Assembly (NCBI RefSeq): GCF_000186865.1 | Contig: NW_008705583.1 | Coordinates: forward strand, 65,673-129,672 | From: Aureococcus anophagefferens | Lineage: Eukaryota; Sar; Pelagophyceae; Pelagomonadales; Pelagomonadaceae | Length of the DNA stretch: 64,000 nt | Direction: 5' to 3' | In this document: piece after piece, positions 58,127 through 64,000 of the stretch | Layout of the letters: every line of letters starts with the position of its first letter | How positions within the stretch are numbered: position 1 is the stretch's first letter | The notes under the pieces: generated by a model | Told to the model about the DNA's origin: nothing | The model's input: the letters and a program-made list of their open reading frames with translations, nothing else | Databases searched by the model: none | Position numbers and translations under genes: made by a program

Positions 58127-58273
58127 CGTTGACGGCGCGGCGGCGCGGCGGCGTGCGAGGGCGGGGAACACTCAAACTGTGCTCGAGGCCATGTCCACCT
58201 CGCGCCTAAATGACGTCAACTAAGACGTCAACTACATCGATGGTGCCGAACACGCTGCCCCTCAGCTCTCACG

Positions 58274-59841
58274 ATGGAAGCCCGCCGCGCCGCCGAGGGC
58301 CTCCTCGGCGTGTCGCACCTCTGCACGAAGAAGGAGATCGCCAAGGCCTACCGAAAAAAGGCGCTGCTCGCGCACCCCGACAAGGGCGGCAGCGAGGCCC
58401 ATTTCACGGCGCTCACCGACGCCTACGCGCTGCTCGTCGCCGCGCGCGACGACGCGGCGGCGTCGCGCGAGGAGGAGGAGGCGCCCGACGCGCTCCTGCG
58501 GTACCGCGTCTCGGGCAAGAACGGCGCCCTCGTCCGCGCGGGCGTCGCGCTCGACACGGCGGTCGTCGGGACGCTCGCGCGCGGCTCGCTCGCGACGGTC
58601 TTCGCCGCCGACGGCCGCGCGGCGACGGCGACGGCGCCCGGCGGCAAGGTGCGCGTGCGGCTCGCCTTCCCGCTCGCGGGCTGGGTCACGGCGACGGCCG
58701 TCCAGGAGGAGGGCGACTTCCTGCGGAACGAGCCCGCGACCCTAAAAGCCGCGATCCGCCGCGCGGGCCGCCGGGCGCCGCGGCAGTTCGACTCCTTCAA
58801 GAGTTACGTGGCGGCGGGCAGGCCCGCGGCGCCGCGGCCGCCGCCGCCGCCCGCCGAGGCGCCGCGCGCCGCGGCGGCGGAAACGCGGGGCGACGGCAGC
58901 TTCTCGTCGTTCGTCGCCGCGCGGCAGTCCGGGAAAGGGGCGGCGCCGAGTGCGGGCTCCCGGGCCGGCGCGGCGGCGACGCCGAGCTGGGGTTCTGCCT
59001 CGAGTTCCGGCTCTCCCGCCGCCGCCGCCGCGAGCGAGGCGAGGCGGATCGCCGATGGCGTCTCGTACCACCCGGACGTCCTCTCGGCCGCGGCCGCCGC
59101 GGCGCTCTTCGCCGAGCTCGACGCGGGCGTCCCCTGGGCCGTGCACGCCGACGACTTTGGCGCCCAGGGCCGGCCGACCTACTACTGCGGCGACGACGAC
59201 TGCGTCTTCAGCTTCGTCGGCTGCCGCCACGAGCCGCGGCCCTGGCCGGCGGCCCTCGACGCGCTCCGCCCGTCGCTCGAAGCGGCCCTCGGCCTGCCGC
59301 CGCGGTCGCTGACGGCCTGCCTCCTCAACAGGTACGCCGCGGGCGCGGGCCACATCCCCTTCCACAGCGACGAGGTCCGCGCGCACGGCTTCAAGCAGGG
59401 CAGGAAAAGAGAGCGAAATTCCCAACTTCAAAGGCTCCCATCTCGGCCGTTTTCCACTCGTTTCGGCTGACTTTTGGACGAGCGATCATCTCTTGGAACG
59501 GCCTCGAAGCGTGGATGCTTTTTCCGGAACGCGCGCGCGCGGAACACTCACGTTGAAGCGACGTTGAATCACCCTTTTCCTGCCCAGGCTTCAAGCGCAT
59601 CGTCGCGTCGCTCTCGCTCGGCGGGCCGCGGACCTTCCGGCTCCGGCGCAAGGCGACGGGGGACGCCGTCGCCGACGTCGCGCTCGCGTCCGGCAGCGCG
59701 CTCGTCATGACGGGCGACGCCCAGGACGACTACGAGCACGAGCTCCCGCTCCGCGGCGGCGACGCGGCGCGGATCAGCTGCACGTTCCGCTCCATCGTGC
59801 CGGGCTTCGAGCGCGCCTGGGAGCACATCCACGATAATTAG
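58274..59841 (+). CDS. J-domain/AlkB (ALKBH2/3-like) dioxygenase fusion
   Basis: Exons 58274-59387 and 59588-59841 give 455 residues. The J domain (1-60) has CTKKEIAKAYRKKALLAHPD with the HPD motif. A strand-rich region (about 75-160) and a Pro/Ala/Ser linker follow. The AlkB domain starts VSYHPDVLSAAAAAALFAEL and carries LNRYAAGAGHIPFHSDEVRA (HxD iron ligands), then after splicing GFKRIVASLSLGGPRTFRLR, VMTGDAQDDYEHELPL (distal His) and ARISCTFRSI (2-oxoglutarate-binding Arg). These are the Fe(II)/2-oxoglutarate residues of ALKBH2/3, which reverse alkylation of bases in DNA or RNA. The J domain would recruit Hsp70; why the two are joined is unknown. Confidence 0.85.
59397..59587 (+). mobile_element. 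Introner element, family B (intron of the J/AlkB gene)
   Basis: 191 bp element with ends GGGCAGGAAAAG and CTTTTCCTGCCCAG, flanked by a 9 bp duplication GCTTCAAGC (59388-59396 and 59588-59596). The intron is 59388-59587 (200 bp, GC-AG). It interrupts the conserved AlkB motif between HG and FKRIVASLSL. Without splicing the frame stops inside the element. It is in sense orientation relative to the host gene. Confidence 0.92.
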
Positions 59842-59858
59842 GTGTTGGGGCCTGATAC

Positions 59859-60815
59859 TTAGGTGACCTCCGCGTAGCAGAGCCGCGCGCGCTCGAGGAG
59901 CGACGCGCCCGGGGCGTCGACGCCGAGGTCCGCGCACGCGGCGTCGACGACCTCCTTCGTCGTCCCGTCCGGGGGCAGCCCCGGCAACTGGCGCCGCAGG
60001 GCCGCGATCATGGCCGGCAGGGCGGGCTCGGCGACCGGCGGCGCCTCGACCGTGACGTGCTCCGGTCGGACCATCACGACGGCCGGCGGCGCCTCGTCGG
60101 GCGCGTCGAGCAAGTTCGGGTCCAATCCCGCCAAGACCATGCGCTGCCGCACGGCGCCCTCCGGCATCACGTCGAGCAGCCTGCGAAACTCGGCGACGTC
60201 CGGCGGGGATTCCTCGTCGCGCGGCGGCGCCTCTTCGTCGGCCGGCGGCGGCGGCGCGGCGGCGCCCGGCGTCGGCCATTTCTTGCCCGCGTAGCCCCGC
60301 TTCTCGTCCACCTCCTCCGCCCGCGTCTCGTCCGCCTCCTCCGCCGGCGCCGCGAGGCGGCGGTACACGGCCTCGCGCTCCGGCTCCGGCGCGGCCATGA
60401 CCATCTCGAACGCGTCCTGGCTCGACCGGCCGGGCCGCTCCGGCAGCTGGTACGCCTCGTCGGCCCAGTAGTGTCCCGGCGAGCCGCCGTGGCTCGGCTC
60501 GCAGTGGGGCATGCCGCTGTAGTCTTTCTTCGTCGTGGCGTCGCCGAAGACGACGGACTGCGGGCAGCCGCACCACTCGTGCACCGTGGGACAATCGGCG
60601 TCGCAGGATCGCCTCAGAATTTTTTCCCAAAAGATTGTGCCGAAGAAATTCAGGATCAAACACGGAATACAGCCAAAAAAGAAGTAGATGCGACAGGCCC
60701 AGGCGTCGACCTCGCGCTGGTCGACGCCGTGGTCCTCTTTGAACTGCTTCACCGCCTTGTCGCGCTTGCGCCGCGCGTTGATGCGGTTTTGCTGCCGCCT
60801 GTTGTTGGCCGGCAT
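59859..60815 (-). CDS. Single-pass membrane protein with coiled linker, unknown
   Basis: 318 residues. A basic start (MPANNRRQQNRINARRKRDK) leads to one hydrophobic helix (IYFFFGCIPCLILNFFGTIF) and a Cys-containing segment (CDADCPTVHEWCGCPQSVVF). The C-terminal half is Glu/Pro-rich with FRRLLDVMPEGAVRQRMVLA followed by GLDPNLLD. That phrase resembles the short GxPxxAVxxKMxxxGxDPxxL motif found in WASH-complex (CCDC53) and formin-related actin regulators. The very end (LPGLPPDGTTKEVVDAACAD) is a small helical unit. An actin link at an endomembrane is a speculation from that motif. Confidence 0.6.
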   Translation of the reverse strand: MPANNRRQQNRINARRKRDKAVKQFKEDHGVDQREVDAWACRIYFFFGCIPCLILNFFGTIFWEKILRRSCDADCPTVHEWCGCPQSVVFGDATTKKDYSGMPHCEPSHGGSPGHYWADEAYQLPERPGRSSQDAFEMVMAAPEPEREAVYRRLAAPAEEADETRAEEVDEKRGYAGKKWPTPGAAAPPPPADEEAPPRDEESPPDVAEFRRLLDVMPEGAVRQRMVLAGLDPNLLDAPDEAPPAVVMVRPEHVTVEAPPVAEPALPAMIAALRRQLPGLPPDGTTKEVVDAACADLGVDAPGASLLERARLCYAEVT

Positions 60816-60973
60816 TTGTTCCTCTGGCGGCGCGTCGCTGCCGGGCAGCCCAGAACGCAGCTCCGCGCTCGCGGTCTCGCAGGGTTACAGGGCAGCCGTG
60901 GTTCACAACGTCAACGATGCAGCAACGATGCACTACGTGGCACCCGCCTCGGCTTCGGCGGCTGGCGCCATCG

Positions 60974-61717
60974 ATGGCTGCATCGATGGCGCACCTGCCG
61001 GCGGACGTGCAGAGTCTGGTGCTCAGCTACCTGCGCGCGGCGGAGATCCTCAACGCCGCGCCGACCGCGAAAGCCTTCGCGCTCGCGAGAGACGACGCCA
61101 TGCTCTGGGAGAGCGTCGTCTCCGCCGCCGTGCGCGCCGCCGTCGCGGCCTGCAGCGGCGCGGGCCGCGTCGACGCGGACGTCGCGGCCGTCGAGCGCGC
61201 GCTCGTCGAGCGCGCGGACGGCGCGGCGTGCTGCCCGCGCGCGACGACGCTGCGGGCCTGGGTGAAGCTCAAGCACCTGGCGCCGGCGGCCTGCGCCGTC
61301 GCGGCGAGGCGATCGCAGCACAGGTGCATCCTCTCGCTGCACGGCCGCGTCTTCGACGTCACGCGGTTCCTGGACGGCTGGCCCTACGAGCATCCGGGGG
61401 GCCGCGAGACGCTCGCGACGCACCACGGACGGGACGCGGCCAAGGCCTTCGAGGCCTTTGGGCACAGCCACACGGCCCACGCGCTCATGCGCCGCGAGTT
61501 CATGCTCTTCGACGGCCCCGCGCATTTAGGCACCTACTTCTTCCCCGCGCTCATGGGCAAGCGCGCGCGCATCGCGCGCGGCTCGCTCCACACGTTCGGC
61601 GGGCCCGGCGCGACGTACCGGCCGTCGTCGTCGTCGCGCCTCGTCCTCTTCGCCGTCCTCGCCGCGGCCGGCGCGGTCGCGAGCCGGCTCGCGCCCGCGC
61701 CGCTGAGCTTCGGATAA
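60974..61717 (+). CDS. F-box/cytochrome b5 tail-anchored protein
   Basis: 247 residues. AHLPADVQSLVLSYLRAAEI is an F-box-like start (about 5-40). A cytochrome b5 domain (about 115-180) reads CILSLHGRVFDVTRFLDGWP, YEHPGGRETLATHHGRDAAK and AFEAFGHSHTAHALM, with both heme-ligand histidines (HPGG and GHSH). A C-terminal hydrophobic helix (LVLFAVLAAAGAVASRLAPA) suggests a tail anchor. F-box proteins join SCF ubiquitin ligases and cytochrome b5 carries electrons at ER membranes; the combination is unusual. Start uncertain: ATGs at 60917, 60974 and 60986 are in frame. Confidence 0.75.
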   Translation: MAASMAHLPADVQSLVLSYLRAAEILNAAPTAKAFALARDDAMLWESVVSAAVRAAVAACSGAGRVDADVAAVERALVERADGAACCPRATTLRAWVKLKHLAPAACAVAARRSQHRCILSLHGRVFDVTRFLDGWPYEHPGGRETLATHHGRDAAKAFEAFGHSHTAHALMRREFMLFDGPAHLGTYFFPALMGKRARIARGSLHTFGGPGATYRPSSSSRLVLFAVLAAAGAVASRLAPAPLSFG

Positions 61718-61726
61718 AACAGCGAA

Positions 61727-63751
61727 TTAGGCCTTCCCGAGCTTCGCCAGGAGCTGGCGCTCGAGGTCGCTGGCGTGGGCGTCGCGGAGCTTGCCGCCGT
61801 AGATCTCGGGGATCTGGTCGTCGTCGGCGACCTCGCGGAGCGCGGCGAGCGTCTCGAGGCCCGGCCGCGTGATGCGGATCTTCTTCTTCGTGTTCGGGTC
61901 CACGAGGGGGCTCACCATCTTCCAGACGACGGAGAACCACTGGGGCGCGTTCGCGATGACCATGCGGGAGCAGCGCTCCGGGTAGTGCTCCTTGGCTATG
62001 GCCGCGCAGCGGCGCACGTAGTCGAAGCGGATGCCGCGGCACTGGCTGAGCTGGACGCCGTCGACGTCGAGGACGACGCACTGGTAGGACGTCGGCCCGT
62101 CGGGCGCCGGCGCGAGGACGGACCAGGTGAACTCGTGGAGCAGGATGTAGTGGCGCACGAGGTGGTCGATGGTCACGCCGTCGCGCTTCAAGCCCGCGGC
62201 GTCGACGTGGCCGACGCGCTCGACGTAGATGAGCTCGCCCCGGCGGCCCCGGCCGCACCAGTAGTGGGGGTAGTGGCGCTTGATGGCGGCGAACTTGGGG
62301 TGGGCCTCGCCCATGACCGCGTCGACGTCGCGCTCCCTCCGCCACCGCGACGTCTCCGCCCAGCGCCGCGACGCCTCGCGGACGTCGCCGCCCGTGCCGA
62401 CGATGAACTTGCCCGGCGCGCCCGTGCGCGCCGACGCGTCGCGCACGGCCCGGGCGTCGCCCGGGTCGACCTTGCGCGGCGCCGCGCGGGGCTTGGGCTT
62501 GGCGGGGCCGGGCTTGCCGGCGTCGTCCGAGACGAGCGTCACGGAGAGGCGCCGCGCGCGCGGCGTGTCGTGGCGCGCCAGGGTCCCGTCGCCGTCGTCG
62601 CCGAGGGCGCGCGCCGCGGCCCGCAGGCGCCGGGCCTGGGCGCGGACCGCGGGCGCGACGGCGACCAACAACACGGCGAACGCGAAGACGTCGCGCGCGT
62701 CGCGCGCGGCCGCGGGGCCCGCCGCGGCGCCGGCGAGGGCCGCCGCGCAGCGCGCCAGGGCATCGGGGCCCCGGCGCCGCGTGCCGTCGACGTCGAAGCG
62801 CACGAGGGCGTCGAAGGCGGCCCAGAGCGCCCCGAGTAAGGCGACCACAACCGCGAGCGCGGCCGCGAAGTCGCGCCGCGGCGGCGGCGGCGCGGGTGCC
62901 GTCGGGGACGCCGCCGACGCCACGACCGCGTCGTCGTCGTCGTCCTCGTCGGCGCGCACCTTGACGCGCACGGGCTTGGCCGCGGGGCCCAGCAGCGCCT
63001 CGACGAACGCCTCGCCGACGTCGAGCGCCTCCGCGAGCACGGCCGGGTCGATGTCGAGGTCGCCGTCGCCGCAGACGAGCGTCAGCGTCTCGTCCGTTTT
63101 CACCTCGCCGACGCGGATCTCCTCGTTTTCCTGGACGCGGCGGCTGATGAGGTTCGCATCGCCGCCGGCGACGGACTTCACAAGCGAGACGACGGTCGGC
63201 GACGCCGCGCGGTGCGACGGCGACGGCGCGGGCCCGCGGAAGTCCACGGCGCCCTCGACGGCGTCGCGCCGCGCGGCCTCGATGGCACCGCGCCAGGCCT
63301 CGGACGTGTCGTCGCCGGCCTTGCATAAGAACCAGCGCCGGAGCTCGCCCCGGTGGCCGTAGAGCTCGACGCGCCGCGGGTCCGCGTCGCCCGCGGCGAC
63401 GCGCGCGATCTCGCCCAGGGGCAGCGTCCCGCGCTCGTCGCCGAAGAGCACGTCCGTCGCCGACCGCTTGAACCACGTCACGGCCTGGCGCGTGAGCACG
63501 ACGAACCGCAGCTTCTGCGAGCCGCCGAGCGCCGCGTCCGTGCGCTCCCAGCGGCTCGCGCCCGTGTGGAGGTAGCCCGCGCGCAGCACGCCGAACTGGC
63601 CCAGGGTGTGGGCGTCGAGGCTCGCGTCGCCGTCCATGGACTGCGAGTTGACGCGGCGCAGCGGGGACGGGAGCGTGGGCGTCGAGTCGCTCCAGCGCTC
63701 GCTCGAGTTCGGCTCCCACGTCTTGCTCTCGCGTAAAGGCGAGTCAGTCAT
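61727..63751 (-). CDS. PH-TM-SEC14 (CRAL-TRIO) lipid-transfer-like protein
   Basis: 674 residues. A PH domain (about 50-175) reads GVLRAGYLHTGASRWERTDA, LRFVVLTRQAVTWFKRS and RRWFLCKAGDDTSEAWRGAI. A middle region has two hydrophobic stretches (FAAALAVVVALLGALWAAFD, FAFAVLLVAVAPAVRA). The C-terminal SEC14 domain (about 455-650) has WRRERDVDAVMGEAHPKFAA, ELIYVERVGHVDAAGLKRDG, YILLHEFTWSVLA, VVLDVDGVQLSQCRG, YPERCSRMVIANAPQWFSVV and KKKIRITRPG. SEC14 domains exchange phosphatidylinositol and phosphatidylcholine; PH would add phosphoinositide binding. The internal hydrophobic hairpin could anchor it to a membrane, placing PH and SEC14 on the same side. Confidence 0.82.
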   Translation of the reverse strand: MTDSPLRESKTWEPNSSERWSDSTPTLPSPLRRVNSQSMDGDASLDAHTLGQFGVLRAGYLHTGASRWERTDAALGGSQKLRFVVLTRQAVTWFKRSATDVLFGDERGTLPLGEIARVAAGDADPRRVELYGHRGELRRWFLCKAGDDTSEAWRGAIEAARRDAVEGAVDFRGPAPSPSHRAASPTVVSLVKSVAGGDANLISRRVQENEEIRVGEVKTDETLTLVCGDGDLDIDPAVLAEALDVGEAFVEALLGPAAKPVRVKVRADEDDDDDAVVASAASPTAPAPPPPRRDFAAALAVVVALLGALWAAFDALVRFDVDGTRRRGPDALARCAAALAGAAAGPAAARDARDVFAFAVLLVAVAPAVRAQARRLRAAARALGDDGDGTLARHDTPRARRLSVTLVSDDAGKPGPAKPKPRAAPRKVDPGDARAVRDASARTGAPGKFIVGTGGDVREASRRWAETSRWRRERDVDAVMGEAHPKFAAIKRHYPHYWCGRGRRGELIYVERVGHVDAAGLKRDGVTIDHLVRHYILLHEFTWSVLAPAPDGPTSYQCVVLDVDGVQLSQCRGIRFDYVRRCAAIAKEHYPERCSRMVIANAPQWFSVVWKMVSPLVDPNTKKKIRITRPGLETLAALREVADDDQIPEIYGGKLRDAHASDLERQLLAKLGKA

Positions 63752-64000
63752 GGTGCGCAGCGCGTATCGACGCCGCGACCTAGCTGCGACGCGGCGTTTT
63801 CGGCCCTGCCATCGGGTGGTGACAGGGGCCGCTGTGCTGCAACATGAGTCCTAACATGGTCAACATCGACCGCATGTTAACTTCCCAGAAGGGGGCCCTG
63901 CACAACGGTGCGTGCCGCGGTCCCCGGCCACGTCCCCGGCCCGTGCCCGGGCCGTGCCCGGGGCCCCGTGCCGGGCCCGTGCCGGGCCTCCCCGGCCCGT
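63752..64000. other. Right-edge region ending in GC-rich low-complexity repeat
   Basis: 249 bp after the SEC14 start. It contains CATGAGTCCTAACATGGTCA and ACCGCATGTTAACTTCCC, less GC-rich and promoter-like. From about 63915 to the window end it is an array of overlapping words such as CCCCGGCCCGTGCCCGGGCC. No coding frame is supported. The array is cut by the window edge. Confidence 0.5.
63915..64000. repeat. Low-complexity (GTGCCCGGGCC)n-like array
   Basis: Short units of 10-12 bp (variants of CCCCGGCCCGTG, GTGCCCGGGCC and GTGCCGGGCC) run to the end of the window. The array consists only of G, C and T, with one A near its start. Its true length cannot be seen. Confidence 0.8.

Noticed and set aside
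1..64000. tRNA, rRNA or snRNA genes
   Set aside because: Scanning intergenic stretches for T-loop (GGTTCGA)-like and cloverleaf patterns gave nothing convincing. TTCGAA-like words found at 33860 belong to the introner inverted end. A covariance-model scan would be decisive.
1..64000. Bacterial origin or contamination, suggested by high GC and dense genes
   Set aside because: Spliceosomal introns, UNC119, ATAD3, Mpv17, DIM1, PDAT and plastid bipartite leaders occur throughout and on both sides of any possible junction.

Overview
The window looks like nuclear DNA of a photosynthetic stramenopile with a very GC-rich, compact genome. The best fit is a pelagophyte of the Aureococcus type; this is inference from content, not a database match. 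Supporting signs are: spliceosomal introns inside otherwise open reading frames; eukaryote-specific proteins (UNC119, ATAD3, Mpv17/PMP22, PDAT, DIM1, SEC14, MYND/RING); secondary-plastid type N-termini (hydrophobic signal followed by ASAFAP or AFAP-like cleavage motifs at 44614 minus, 32545 plus, 23413 plus); and five copies of ~190-203 bp 'introner' elements, introns made by non-autonomous DNA transposons, which are known from Aureococcus and Micromonas.

Layout: 40 protein genes fill the 64 kb, about one per 1.6 kb, on both strands. Many form head-to-head pairs with 120-330 bp between start codons, or convergent pairs with 10-50 bp between stops. Region 1-8 kb: C2/voltage-gated channel (partial), SET-domain methyltransferase, VOC protein, two unknowns, sulfotransferase, alpha/beta hydrolase. 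8-21 kb: a C2-EF-C2-PH-hydrolase fusion, a fucosyltransferase-like protein, a MYND-RING-Sel1 protein, a ~1,980-residue surface protein with polymorphic-membrane-protein repeats, and a Lys/Ala-rich protein. 21-32 kb: ATAD3, a plastid-type methyltransferase, PDAT, an RS/proline-rich protein, a second sulfotransferase, a LysM protein and a four-TM protein. 32-47 kb: a plastid-type methyltransferase, a thioredoxin-fold membrane protein, a UBA-FkbM-Tudor protein, Mpv17, UNC119, a 1,038-residue unknown, an NDP-kinase-like protein, a TrmY homologue and a CRT-like transporter. 47-64 kb: ClpP, a cysteine-rich secreted protein, two glycosyltransferase-like proteins, a calcyphosin-like protein, DIM1, PhzF, an LPCAT-like acyltransferase, a J-domain/AlkB fusion, a small membrane protein, an F-box/cytochrome b5 protein and a PH-SEC14 protein.

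There are no operons; neighbouring genes are mostly unrelated. Recurrent themes are cell-surface glycan making and decoration (two sulfotransferases, three glycosyltransferase-like proteins, the repeat-rich surface protein), lipid metabolism and transfer (PDAT, LPCAT-like, SEC14, C2/PH hydrolase), RNA modification (DIM1, TrmY) and plastid or mitochondrial proteins.

The most notable system is the intron population. Two introner families with different terminal inverted repeats share an internal core, lie between 8-11 bp target duplications, and in every case restore an uninterrupted frame when spliced so that the duplication supplies the 5' splice site and the element supplies the 3' AG. Most introns I can place use GC rather than GT at the 5' end. 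Other items worth attention are a eukaryotic homologue of the archaeal tRNA pseudouridine-54 methyltransferase TrmY, several unusual domain fusions, and an orphan first exon of a glutathione peroxidase.
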